Of a stretch of 64,000 bases of DNA, positions 1 to 8,521 are shown one piece after another. Made by a program: the position numbers and the translations under genes. Source of the DNA: Cyclobacteriaceae bacterium (GTDB lineage: Bacteria > Bacteroidota > Bacteroidia > Cytophagales > Cyclobacteriaceae); assembly GCA_022841475.1 (NCBI GenBank), contig JALHRJ010000015.1, positions 28,783 through 92,782 on the forward strand. Reading direction: 5' to 3'. A model generated the notes under the pieces. That model ran no database searches. It was not told where the DNA came from and was given only the letters and a program-made list of their open reading frames with translations. The first letter of the stretch is position 1. Each line of letters begins with the position of its first letter.

Positions 1-63
1 TTCCACCCAACGGAACCAGAATTAGAGGATGCGTACTTCATCGCCTTGAAAAAAGATTCGTAA
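1..63 (+). CDS. ABC transporter ATP-binding protein, C-terminal end (partial)
   Basis: Only the last 20 codons are present, reading FHPTEPELEDAYFIALKKDS before a TAA stop. An acidic LEDAYF-type tail is usual at the C terminus of ABC ATPases of the drug/gliding-exporter type. The stop codon is one base from the ATG of the following permease/peptidase gene, so the two are almost certainly co-transcribed and the ATPase should energise that permease. The catalytic Walker motifs lie outside the window, so the assignment rests on the tail and on context. Confidence 0.7.
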   Translation, partial: FHPTEPELEDAYFIALKKDS

Positions 64-64
64 T

Positions 65-3000
65 ATGTTCCTGCCTATATTTTGGTTCGAACTCAAGTAT
101 TGGTTTCGTAGCCCCCCATTCTATTTTTATATCCTTATTTTTCTGCTTCTGGCACTTGCGATTATGGGCGGAAGCGCTGGGGTGTTTGGTGCAGCTGCAA
201 ATACTAACCGAATAGCGAACTCACCACTGAGCTTGTATTCCTTCGTAACTCTTTTCAATAAGCTTATTCTTTTCATAATCCCCGGCATCATAGGTAATGC
301 TATTTACCGTGATTTTAAGAGCCGGAGTTATCAGGTGATGTATACATTTCCCTTTACCAGGTGGGATTATCTCGGTGGCAAATTTTTAAGCTCGCTATTT
401 ATTGTGATGATGATTTCCGCAGTTACACTTCTTGGTCTCTATATAGGAACTCAGTTGCCGGGTACAAATCAAAACATGCTTGTTGACTTTGATCTAAAAA
501 CTTATTTGCAATTGTACGGAATCTATCTTCTGCCCAACATATTTTTATTTGGAAGCTTGGTATTCGCCACCGTTACATTATCGCGCAATGTGTATACTGG
601 CTTCATCGTTATTGTACTGTTGCTGATTATTCGTGAAGTGACATCAAAAATAATAGCCGGCTCTGGAGGCATACTGGCTTTGATTGTTGAACCGCTAGGC
701 GAAACAGCTACCTTATTCGTGACAAAAAGTTGGACAATAGCCGAACAGAATAATAACTCCCTTCCTCTGGTACAGGAAATTCTATTTAATCGTCTGCTGT
801 GGCTTAGTATTGCGTTCGCATTAGTTGTCTTTACCTATCGAAACTTCTCATTTAGTCACCTTGGATGGAGTATGTCAATGACTGCCAACAAGTCCGCACG
901 GAGTACGAAGAATAATTTCGGTAGCCTGATCAAACTGAGACTCACTGCCATTCAACTCGATTTTAGTTGGATTCATCAGTTGCGGCTCATATGGCGTCTT
1001 TCCCAGGTTGATTTCAGGTATATACTTCGCAGCGGTTCTTTTATCAGCATCGTCTTAATCGGTGCAATCCTCGTTGTTGTTTTACTTAAACAAATGAACC
1101 CTCCGTATGAAACCCGGATACTTCCGGTAACGTGGGTCATGTTGGCCTTTCCGATTTTCTTTTTCTCGCTTCTTGTAAACTTCTTGACATTTTTATACGC
1201 TGGCATTTTAATCCACAGAAGCCGGAGCACAAGAATGGATGAGCTATTGGATGTTACGCCTGCAAGTAATGTAGTTTTTGCTCTGTCAAAATTGCTGACC
1301 CTTGTAAAAATTCAATTGGTTTTGCTTGTAGTTATATTTTTATCGGGTATTGGTGTACAAGCCTATTCGGGATACTATCTGTTTGAAGTCGGCCATTATC
1401 TGTTTGACTTGCTTGCTATCCATCTTATCGGATTTATAATCTGGGCAATAGCGGCTGTATATGTTCATACCGTTGTTTCTAATTCCTATTTGGGTCTGTT
1501 TATTTTAATACTTGGCTTCTTTAGCTCCTCACAGCTACAGCTAGTCGGACTCGATTCCTTAGTGTTTCAATTCAATCAGGATATTGAGCCTGGCTTTTTC
1601 ATGAAGTACTCTAATATGAATGGCCACGGACATTCCTTGATCTCCTATTTCATTCTGAAAGGGTATTGGTTAGTATTTGGATTGCTTTTGTTTATCGTAG
1701 CCGTTATCGCGTGGTCAAGGGGAACTTCACAGACGGCAAGGGCAAGATTTGTAATGACGGGCGAAAGATTAAAAGGAAAGCTTGGGCTGGTACTTGTTCT
1801 CGCCATCGTCATAGTAATGGTGGCTGGCTTTACAGTCTATCGAATGGAAAATATTTTTCATGTGCCCAACGAGGCAGTGCGGAATCAAATCAACAGATCA
1901 GCAGACAAAAAATATGGGCATCTGAAAACTTTTAAACAGCCTCGAATTGTACATGTTGCGGTGACTATGCACTTGTTTCCTGACAAAGAGACGTTTGAAT
2001 CAACTGGCGCATTTACACTCATCAATAAAACAAATGAATATATCGACACGCTGTTAGTTAATTACTCACATGATGCAATTACCCAATACAAAGCTGACCG
2101 GGAATATGAAGTCTTATTAAAAGACTCCACCGCAAAATTTGATATTAATCGATTAAAGCAACCCCTTGCTCCTGGCGACAGCCTGCATCTTTACTTTAGT
2201 GTAAGGAGCATTCCAAATACATGGCTATATCAAAATTCTCCTGTATTGAAGAATGGCACGTTTGTTACTTCACTCATTTATCCTGGAGTTGGTTACTATT
2301 CATCCGCTCTACGGGCCGATTCAAACGACCGCTTCGCTCGGCAAAATCATTATCGCTCCATCGACTCAGATTATATTTCATTCAAGGCCACCGTTAGTAC
2401 TTCGTCTGATCAAATCGCAATAGCACCTGGATATTTAACAAAAGAATGGACAGAGAATGGAAGAAATTTCTTTCAGTATCAATCAACCACTAACGTCACC
2501 AACGACTATGCTTTTACTTCCGGCAGGTATCAGGTGTTAAAAGACAAATACAAAGACATTAACCTCGAAATCTATTATCACCCCAGCCACACGTACAATC
2601 TCATCCATTTCATGAATGGCTTGAAGTCCACCTTGGAATATTGCGAAAAACACTTTGGCCCGTACCAGCATAAACAAATAAGAATAATTGAGTACTCACG
2701 AAAAGCAGGTGACTTTGCTCAAGCATTTGCTAACACCATCCCGATGTCGGAGCGAAATTTTATCATGGATATTGATGAGTCTAATCCACAGGCGTGGAAT
2801 TTAAGTTTTTTAGGAGCGTCACATGAACTGGCACATCAATGGTGGGGACATCAGGTGATTCCTGCCGATGTGGAAGGGAGCCGAATGATTACAGAAAGTA
2901 TGGCAGAGTATGTGTCGCTTTGTGTGTTGGAACAAAGATATGGTAAGGAGAAAGGTAAGCTTTTCCGGAAAAAGGCGCTGGATATTTATTTGAAGCGAAG

Positions 3001-3622
3001 AATTGAAGACGAAGATGAAAGATCTTTAATCCACAATACCGGGCTTGATAAATCCTATATTCCTTACCAAAAGGGATCGCTAGCGTTGTATTCACTTCGA
3101 GATCACATAGGAGAAGAGACTATAAATCGTGCACTGCGTTCCTATTTGGAGCAAGTTAAATTTCAACAATCTCCCTACACAACTTCTGATGAAATGGTTC
3201 ACTATCTATACCGGGCTACACCCGATTCATTAAAATATCTAATTCATGATCTTTTCGAAACCGTTACACTGTATGAAAATAAGCTTGAGCAATATGATGT
3301 GGCCAATCTTGAAACCGGTCAGTATGAAGTAACCATTGATTTTACTATTACAAAATTTCATATCGTAAAAGGTACTAAGGTTTTCGTGGATGAAACCGGT
3401 CATACTCTAACTGCAGAAGATAGGAACTTAGTGTTGTCCTCATTACCCTTGAGTGACTTTGTTGAAATAGGAATCTATTCTACCACAGGTGAAGAATTAT
3501 ACCTGAGAAAACACTTTGTGAATCAAATTAAAAATAGAGTCAGTATTATAGTTGATAAAACCCCAGGTCAGGTGGCTATCGATCCGCTCGTAAAATTATT
3601 GGCCATTCAAACCGATAATTAG
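65..3622 (+). CDS. ABC transporter permease fused to M1-family aminopeptidase domain
   Basis: The 1185-residue inner-membrane protein has two parts. Residues 1 to about 600 hold two blocks of hydrophobic helices typical of ABC-2 permeases. Residues about 620-1185 form a periplasmic M1-type metallopeptidase domain. The zinc motif HELAH is at residues 920-924, followed by QWWGH, and the probable third ligand is Glu944 in TESMAEY. Nineteen residues separate the second His and that Glu, one more than the classical HExxH-18-E spacing. The gene follows the ATPase by one base, giving a complete transporter. Such fusions are known in Bacteroidota, but the substrate is unknown; export coupled to peptide trimming is my inference. 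Confidence 0.88.
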   Translation: MFLPIFWFELKYWFRSPPFYFYILIFLLLALAIMGGSAGVFGAAANTNRIANSPLSLYSFVTLFNKLILFIIPGIIGNAIYRDFKSRSYQVMYTFPFTRWDYLGGKFLSSLFIVMMISAVTLLGLYIGTQLPGTNQNMLVDFDLKTYLQLYGIYLLPNIFLFGSLVFATVTLSRNVYTGFIVIVLLLIIREVTSKIIAGSGGILALIVEPLGETATLFVTKSWTIAEQNNNSLPLVQEILFNRLLWLSIAFALVVFTYRNFSFSHLGWSMSMTANKSARSTKNNFGSLIKLRLTAIQLDFSWIHQLRLIWRLSQVDFRYILRSGSFISIVLIGAILVVVLLKQMNPPYETRILPVTWVMLAFPIFFFSLLVNFLTFLYAGILIHRSRSTRMDELLDVTPASNVVFALSKLLTLVKIQLVLLVVIFLSGIGVQAYSGYYLFEVGHYLFDLLAIHLIGFIIWAIAAVYVHTVVSNSYLGLFILILGFFSSSQLQLVGLDSLVFQFNQDIEPGFFMKYSNMNGHGHSLISYFILKGYWLVFGLLLFIVAVIAWSRGTSQTARARFVMTGERLKGKLGLVLVLAIVIVMVAGFTVYRMENIFHVPNEAVRNQINRSADKKYGHLKTFKQPRIVHVAVTMHLFPDKETFESTGAFTLINKTNEYIDTLLVNYSHDAITQYKADREYEVLLKDSTAKFDINRLKQPLAPGDSLHLYFSVRSIPNTWLYQNSPVLKNGTFVTSLIYPGVGYYSSALRADSNDRFARQNHYRSIDSDYISFKATVSTSSDQIAIAPGYLTKEWTENGRNFFQYQSTTNVTNDYAFTSGRYQVLKDKYKDINLEIYYHPSHTYNLIHFMNGLKSTLEYCEKHFGPYQHKQIRIIEYSRKAGDFAQAFANTIPMSERNFIMDIDESNPQAWNLSFLGASHELAHQWWGHQVIPADVEGSRMITESMAEYVSLCVLEQRYGKEKGKLFRKKALDIYLKRRIEDEDERSLIHNTGLDKSYIPYQKGSLALYSLRDHIGEETINRALRSYLEQVKFQQSPYTTSDEMVHYLYRATPDSLKYLIHDLFETVTLYENKLEQYDVANLETGQYEVTIDFTITKFHIVKGTKVFVDETGHTLTAEDRNLVLSSLPLSDFVEIGIYSTTGEELYLRKHFVNQIKNRVSIIVDKTPGQVAIDPLVKLLAIQTDN

Positions 3623-3681
3623 TTGCTGTTGTGTAATCTGCAAACCCCCGCGAAAAGTTGAATGAAGATAAAAATGCATTT
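3623..3681. repeat. Degenerate cassette-boundary repeat
   Basis: This short spacer lies downstream of the minus-strand gene ending at 3682. Around 3654-3676 it carries a segment reading AAAAGTTGAATGAAGATAAAA, closely matching AAAACGTTGAACGAAGATAAAA inside the fuller repeat at about 5600-5622. I read it as a truncated copy of the same boundary element. No complete inverted core is visible here, so the call depends on the similarity to the better site. Confidence 0.4.
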
Positions 3682-4104
3682 TTAGTTCCTCGTTCTTTTC
3701 TCAATCAATAACCAATCATCATTCTTGATGATGAAAGCATAAATTGTCCAGGCTAGCAAAAAGGATAGCCCCACGATACTAAATGTTTTTGCTATGGAAG
3801 ATTCGTCCCAAATCATTCTTGGTAGGAGAGTGGTCAAAATGAGGACTCCTACCATTCTGGGAGCAAACCCATTCTTTATCCTCTCCCCTTTTATAATTAA
3901 CTCAGATGTTGTTGTATCAATTGTTACTTCCTTTGATTTTAACAAATTCAACTTTGCGTAAACTTTAGTGGGTACCTTATCCACATAAACTTTTTTCATC
4001 TCTCCATTTCCAATTAAAATTGTTGGCCCGTCTTCAACAACGACTTTGTAACTTACAAGTCTATCTATTTTTTCTTTTTCTCTTCGGATTGTGATTTCTT
4101 TCAT
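3682..4104 (-). CDS. Small membrane protein of unknown function
   Basis: I do not recognise this 140-residue protein. The first 75 residues are charged and rich in beta-prone segments (MKEITIRREKEK start, then a VYVDKVPTKVYAKL stretch). Two hydrophobic segments follow at about 82-95 and 105-127, and the tail is basic. A cytoplasmic or periplasmic sensor-like domain on a membrane hairpin is plausible. It is AT-rich compared with the upstream ABC gene and is the last of three minus-strand genes separated by related boundary repeats, so it may have arrived as a mobile cassette. Confidence 0.6.
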   Translation of the reverse strand: MKEITIRREKEKIDRLVSYKVVVEDGPTILIGNGEMKKVYVDKVPTKVYAKLNLLKSKEVTIDTTTSELIIKGERIKNGFAPRMVGVLILTTLLPRMIWDESSIAKTFSIVGLSFLLAWTIYAFIIKNDDWLLIEKRTRN

Positions 4105-4175
4105 GCTCTGAATTTCACAGGTGTCTTTAAGATTATCCTAACTTATTGTCGAAACATTTTGTTGGCGGCTGTTTT
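4105..4175 (-). repeat. Cassette-boundary (attC-like) repeat
   Basis: On the minus strand, just after the hydrolase gene ends, the spacer reads GCCGCCAACAAAATGTTTC and about ten bases later GTTAGGA. The first part matches GCGCCAAACAAAATGTTTC after the next cassette (about 5648-5668). A YYAAC-type box followed by a GTTRRR-type box resembles the R boxes of integron attC sites, but the match is imperfect and no integrase gene is in the window. Confidence 0.45.
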
Positions 4176-5492
4176 TCATTCTTTCTTTAATGTATATTGT
4201 CCACCACCTTGTTTTAAAATCATTGTCTTGTCTGTGGGATTAAACTCCAAAACAAGTCCTGCTTGGTCAAATTTGAAAATATCTTTGTCTGTTGCTTTAA
4301 GTGGAAATGAAGGCTGTCCTGTTGCTTGTGCAATTAAAGTGGTATCCTCTTTTGTTATTGTAATTTTTAAGGGAAACTGTGTTGACGAATAAATGCCAAG
4401 ATATTTATCTAAGTCGTCCGAAGTAAGATTGTAACTTTTAAAATCAGGAATATCATATGGTTTATTGTAAACCGCACTTAACACAGCGATTGAAATATCA
4501 TTGTTGTTAAAATTTGTTCCATTTGAAACTAAAGCATAAGAAACATTATTGTCAAAGTTTGTGAATATTGACGAAAACCCGTCAATACCTCCGGTATGTC
4601 CATAACTAATTTTATCATAAAAAGGAATTTGAAAAAGTCCATTTCCATAACGGTCTATTGTGCTTTTCATAAATTCAAGATTTTCACTCCTCAATAATTT
4701 ACCTGTGAACAGTGCGTTACTGAATTTTACTAAATCATTTGCTGTCGAAACTATTCCACCTGCTCCTAACGGAACCGACATATCTGTTTCAGGTTCTTGT
4801 TTCCAATTATTTATGTATTTATAAGATTTACTTTCATTGTTTGAAGTATTGATATGTCCGCCAAAATATGTATTGGTTAATCCAATTGGTTGAGTGATGT
4901 ACTTAGTCAATATTTTTGAATATGAACTTTTGAAAGTCTTTTCAAGGATGTATGTCAGCAAAACAAAATTTGAATTACTGTACGAAGACTTTGTATTTGG
5001 TTCAAAATCACTTCCACATTTAGCTATAATTTCAACCATTTCTTTCTCTGTCTTGGGATGAGTGTACCAAGTCAAATAGTCTTTGTCGTCTGTAAAGTTG
5101 TGGATTCCGCTTCTGTGATTAAGTAAATTCTTTATGGTTATTTTGTCAGAAAATTTAATGGTTGGAAACCATTTTCCAATCGTTTGGTTTAAGTCCAATT
5201 TCTTTGCTTCAACTGCTTTTAAAATCAAAACAGTCGTAAATGTCTTTGAAATAGATCCAATTCTATATTTTGATTCTTCGTTCGCCCTTACTTTGTTTTC
5301 CAAATCAATGAAACCAAGTGATTTGTTGTAAATAATTTTATCATCTTTAAAAACCGAAATGCTTCCCATAAATTTATCGTTTGTTTCAAGCGCATTGAAG
5401 TAACTATCCAATTTCGCTTTGTCAAAGTCTTGTGAAAAACCTTGTTGAACAAAAATTCCAATCAAAAAAGCTGTTAAAAGTTGTCGTTTCAT
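4176..5492 (-). CDS. Beta-lactamase-family serine hydrolase (class C / PBP4*-like)
   Basis: The 438-residue protein has an N-terminal signal peptide ending near GFSQ (residues 1-20). The three active-site motifs of the family are present: SISK with nucleophile Ser80 and Lys83, YSN at 171-173, and HTG at 299-301. The last 90 residues resemble the small beta-barrel domain often attached to these hydrolases. The likely role is a periplasmic or secreted esterase/peptidase acting on D-amino-acid peptides or related substrates; true beta-lactamase activity is not implied. It is AT-rich and flanked on both sides by attC-like boundary repeats, suggesting acquisition as a cassette. Confidence 0.85.
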   Translation of the reverse strand: MKRQLLTAFLIGIFVQQGFSQDFDKAKLDSYFNALETNDKFMGSISVFKDDKIIYNKSLGFIDLENKVRANEESKYRIGSISKTFTTVLILKAVEAKKLDLNQTIGKWFPTIKFSDKITIKNLLNHRSGIHNFTDDKDYLTWYTHPKTEKEMVEIIAKCGSDFEPNTKSSYSNSNFVLLTYILEKTFKSSYSKILTKYITQPIGLTNTYFGGHINTSNNESKSYKYINNWKQEPETDMSVPLGAGGIVSTANDLVKFSNALFTGKLLRSENLEFMKSTIDRYGNGLFQIPFYDKISYGHTGGIDGFSSIFTNFDNNVSYALVSNGTNFNNNDISIAVLSAVYNKPYDIPDFKSYNLTSDDLDKYLGIYSSTQFPLKITITKEDTTLIAQATGQPSFPLKATDKDIFKFDQAGLVLEFNPTDKTMILKQGGGQYTLKKE

Positions 5493-5525
5493 TTGTCAAT
5501 CTTTTTTCGTTAGTCCACTCTTTTT

Positions 5526-5670
5526 CAAAAATAGCCGCCAACGTTTGGGTATGAAACGTGGCTGGGTTTACGAAGCTGCGTCCTGTCTCACGAAACGAAA
5601 ACGTTGAACGAAGATAAAACTTAAAACCAACTCTTCACGGCATCATTGCAGAAACATTTTGTTTGGCGCT
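5526..5670 (-). repeat. Full-length cassette-boundary (attC-like) repeat
   Basis: On the minus strand the element opens with AGCGCCAAACAAAATGTTTC right after the SRPBCC gene and closes with AAACGTTGGCGGC about 135 bases later, just before the hydrolase leader. The ends are partly complementary (GCGCCAAAC against GTTGGCGGC), as expected for a folding recombination site. The interior matches the partial copy at 3654-3676. The sequence CAAAAATA at 5526-5533 reads TATTTTTG on the minus strand, a match to the Bacteroidota -7 consensus TAnnTTTG, 33 bases before the hydrolase ATG. No -33 TTG is at the usual distance. Confidence 0.5.
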
Positions 5671-5675
5671 GGTGT

Positions 5676-6629
5676 TTAAACTCGCTCACTTCGTTCCTTA
5701 ATTATTGTCAGTATGTTCTTTTGAATGTCCGACATTATCAACTGACTCCATAGTCCGCTATAAAAATTGAAACCTGTCGACAATCTAAACTTTGATGTTA
5801 AATGAAGTCGAACTTTAGAATCACTTAGTTTTTCAATCTCATATCTGCCTTCCAAAACGTCAAAATATTGTCCCCCGACAAGTACGTGTTTATCTAAAGC
5901 TGTCGGTGGTATTGAGCTCGGGTCAGCCTTAATGTCAAATGCTAAAATTCTTTTATCCGCTACTTCAGTTACTGTCTCAGTAAAAAAAAGTCCACGGTCA
6001 AAAATTGCTTTTCTTATACCACCAACAGCAATTGTGTCGAGTTCTGCTTTAAGTGGTCTGGGAAAGCCCATTATTTGAAAAACGGTCAGGTTGTTCTCTT
6101 CTTTTGAAATTTCTTGAACTCTCGTTATGTTCTTCCAAACCTCATGGTCAGTTGAAGAAATTTCTATGCTTGTTGTCTCAGTAAATATTTTATCAGTCAA
6201 ACCAAGAGAATTTTCAATTGGAGCAATCACAAATGGCAAAAGAACTAGTAGCGAAATAGTCAACTTGTTTTTATTCCGCTCAAAAATTCTTACCCCAATC
6301 AGTCCACCGAGTAATGCCATTACTGCAAAAATCGGAACTGCCATAAGAGCGCAAATGATTCCTTCTTGCCCGAAGAATACAGATAGTCCAATTAGTCCAA
6401 TTATTGATAGAACAGGCATTGATATTTTTAGAACTTTCCTTGAGCTTATTAAGTGGTCGTAGTTATAAGCTACAATGAGTCCGATGACAAATGGAACAAT
6501 AAATAAGAATGAAAGTGTCATTAGTCCATAGGTCTGAAATATTGCTTTCTCACTTACTTCTAGAGCAAATATTCCTCTTGCAACTAGGCCGTATAAGATT
6601 CCAAATAAGAGTCCCTTTATTTTATCCAT
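5676..6629 (-). CDS. Membrane protein with C-terminal SRPBCC-like domain
   Basis: This is a 317-residue protein. Residues 1-150 contain four or five hydrophobic helices (for example LMTLSFLFIVPFVIGLIVAY). Residues about 160-317 look like an SRPBCC/polyketide-cyclase-type lipid-binding fold: it opens with an EVWKNI segment and ends with a long helix of the type seen in this superfamily (SQLIMSDIQKNILTIIKER). The ligand is unknown. The gene is AT-rich and belongs to the three-gene cassette-like island. Its 5' leader shares the sequence AAAGAGTRGACT with the leader of the hydrolase gene, although the proteins are unrelated. Confidence 0.65.
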   Translation of the reverse strand: MDKIKGLLFGILYGLVARGIFALEVSEKAIFQTYGLMTLSFLFIVPFVIGLIVAYNYDHLISSRKVLKISMPVLSIIGLIGLSVFFGQEGIICALMAVPIFAVMALLGGLIGVRIFERNKNKLTISLLVLLPFVIAPIENSLGLTDKIFTETTSIEISSTDHEVWKNITRVQEISKEENNLTVFQIMGFPRPLKAELDTIAVGGIRKAIFDRGLFFTETVTEVADKRILAFDIKADPSSIPPTALDKHVLVGGQYFDVLEGRYEIEKLSDSKVRLHLTSKFRLSTGFNFYSGLWSQLIMSDIQKNILTIIKERSERV

Positions 6630-6654
6630 TTTCTTTTTAGTCTACTCTTTCCAA

Positions 6655-6712
6655 CAGGTGCGCCCAACGATTATATATCAGACACGGAGTATCCGATATA
6701 TAATCGATGTAA
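6655..6712. repeat. attC-like end with strong hairpin
   Basis: The sequence GCGCCCAACG (6660-6669) contains GCCCAAC, an exact match to the integron R-box consensus RYYYAAC. It runs into a hairpin with perfect 12-base arms, CGATTATATATC (6668-6679) and GATATATAATCG (6695-6706), and a nearly self-complementary centre GACAC-GGA-GTATC. It lies upstream of the SRPBCC gene and marks the outer edge of the AT-rich island. A related hairpin occurs at 43135-43163, where the cores match at 20 of 26 positions. Integrons recombine such sites as folded single strands, which fits; function here is inferred. Confidence 0.55.
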
Positions 6713-6774
6713 CCAATTTACTACATCTCGGCCACTATTTCAATGTCCGAAACCGTTTTAAGAGACCTTCTCTT

Positions 6775-8319
6775 CTATTTCAGCTTTACACTCCCCTTGC
6801 CCACTTCCACTTTCTTTCCGAGGTACTCGGTGGTTTCTGGTTGGCGCAAAGTTTCCATGTAATACCATTCGCCTTTGGCCTTGTCGGGATAGAGCGTTAA
6901 TAACAAATAACCATGATCGCGGGCGTTCAGGTATTTGATGTGTGGATTATTGCTGAGCAGTGCGCCCTCCATCATTTTCACGGTATCAGTGTCGTGATAT
7001 TCATTATCGTTGGCCGAAGAAATACTGGTGGTTCCTAATTCAATGGCAAATGCACCCGCTGAAGTTTTTGGATTGTAGGTCTTCTTAACTTCCGTGGCAA
7101 CTTCAATGGCCCAGCTTGCGTGTGTATCGCCCGTCAGGAAGATCAGGTCCTTTAATTTGTTTTCGAGAATATATTCTTTCAGCTTTTTCTTTTCAGCCGG
7201 GTAGCCATCCCACGAGTCGAGGTTGCGTGGCATGTTTGGATAGACCACACTCAATTCGATGTCTGCAAACATTACCTGGTTGCCCAAAACTTTCCAGGTA
7301 GCGGTAGAATTCTTAAGTGTATTCTCCATCCAATTCAATTGTTCGCTTCCCAACATGGTGCGATCGGCATGATAATCGGTTGAAGTAAGACTATCCACGG
7401 GTCGCGTTCTTCCTTCCAATCTTTCGTCCAGCATAATCACATCTGCCAGGGCACCATACGAGAATGAACGATAGTGTTTGGTGCCTTCGCGGATGGGAAG
7501 CCATTCGTAGTAGGCTTTAACCGCAGCTGCTTTTCTTTTTTCAAAATCCCCTTCATCAGGTTGATGATTTTGTGCACCAGCCGTGTAGACATTGTTCGCG
7601 ACTTCATGATCATCCCAGATGGCAATCACGGGATGTTGAGCGCTCATGCTGCGCAAGCCTTTATCCAATCGGTATTGTGAATGACGGATGCGATAGTCGC
7701 TTAGTGTTATAATTTCATGTGGCGGTAGATTTTTTCGGATGGTAGTATCGCCATATTTGCCGCGACCGTATTCGTAAATATAATCACCGAGGTGAAGCAC
7801 GGCATCAATGTCCTCCCGGTCTGCAATTTTATCATAGGCGTTAAAAAATCCCCATTCCCAGTTGCTGCAACTTACTACAGCAAATTTCAAACTATCGCGG
7901 CTGGCAGTGGGTGTTGTTTTTGTTCGACCTATCATAGAAGTTTTGCCCAATGCCATAAAGCGATAATAATAGGTAGTGCCTGGTTGAAGTCCATCAACAT
8001 CTACTTTCACCGTATAATCTTTTTCGGCAAGTGCCTGGGCAGAATCTGCTTTGATGATCGTAAGGAATTCTTTTGAATCGGAGATCTGGTATAAAACAGG
8101 TACATACGCAACCGAATCTTCAGGGGTAACGCGTGTCCACAAAATTACCCGATCGGCTAACGGATCGCCCGAAGCTACTCCGTGATAGAAAGGAGCCAGC
8201 GAAGACTCAAACAAACCTGCCACCGGCTCTGTTAATTTAGAAGTCGGCTTTTCTTCTGCGTTTTTGCAAGCTGTAAATACCAGGGCCATCAGGCAGGATA
8301 GTATAATGGTGCGCTTCAT
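6775..8319 (-). CDS. PhoD-like alkaline phosphatase/phosphodiesterase lipoprotein
   Basis: The 514-residue protein begins with a lipoprotein signal, MKRTIILSCLMALVFTAC, so it should be lipid-anchored at Cys18. The PhoD N-terminal domain is recognisable in GVASGDPLADRVILWTRV. The metallophosphoesterase core shows HLGDYIYEYG, IWDDHEV and FLTGDTHASW, whose Asp, Asn and His residues are the metal and phosphate ligands in PhoD enzymes. It should release phosphate from phosphomonoesters or phosphodiesters outside the inner membrane. Codon use is ordinary, in contrast to the island beginning just upstream of its 3' end. No Pho box was identified in the 140 bases before the start. Confidence 0.9.
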   Translation of the reverse strand: MKRTIILSCLMALVFTACKNAEEKPTSKLTEPVAGLFESSLAPFYHGVASGDPLADRVILWTRVTPEDSVAYVPVLYQISDSKEFLTIIKADSAQALAEKDYTVKVDVDGLQPGTTYYYRFMALGKTSMIGRTKTTPTASRDSLKFAVVSCSNWEWGFFNAYDKIADREDIDAVLHLGDYIYEYGRGKYGDTTIRKNLPPHEIITLSDYRIRHSQYRLDKGLRSMSAQHPVIAIWDDHEVANNVYTAGAQNHQPDEGDFEKRKAAAVKAYYEWLPIREGTKHYRSFSYGALADVIMLDERLEGRTRPVDSLTSTDYHADRTMLGSEQLNWMENTLKNSTATWKVLGNQVMFADIELSVVYPNMPRNLDSWDGYPAEKKKLKEYILENKLKDLIFLTGDTHASWAIEVATEVKKTYNPKTSAGAFAIELGTTSISSANDNEYHDTDTVKMMEGALLSNNPHIKYLNARDHGYLLLTLYPDKAKGEWYYMETLRQPETTEYLGKKVEVGKGSVKLK

Positions 8320-8521
8320 AAAAAAATCGTTTTGCGAAACTAAAAGGATTTTAGAAGAGTGTCGTTATTAAATTATGAATAGTGATTGGATGCTCCCAAA
8401 AGGCTTATTCTAATACAATTGATCGTAATGTTTTAACAGTTGGGTAAACCTACATTTACTTATGGCATCTCCGGATGCAACCTTTGCGTATAAACGTTAT
8501 CTTAACTTAAACTTAGAAGTC

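Noticed and set aside
4176..5492. True class C beta-lactamase resistance gene
   Set aside because: The SxxK, YSN and HTG motifs are shared by the whole esterase/peptidase superfamily, and the KTG box of resistance enzymes is HTG here. A resistance role cannot be claimed.
8462..8521. Earlier ATG for the TPR protein
   Set aside because: It would place 20 polar residues ahead of an otherwise ideal signal peptide.
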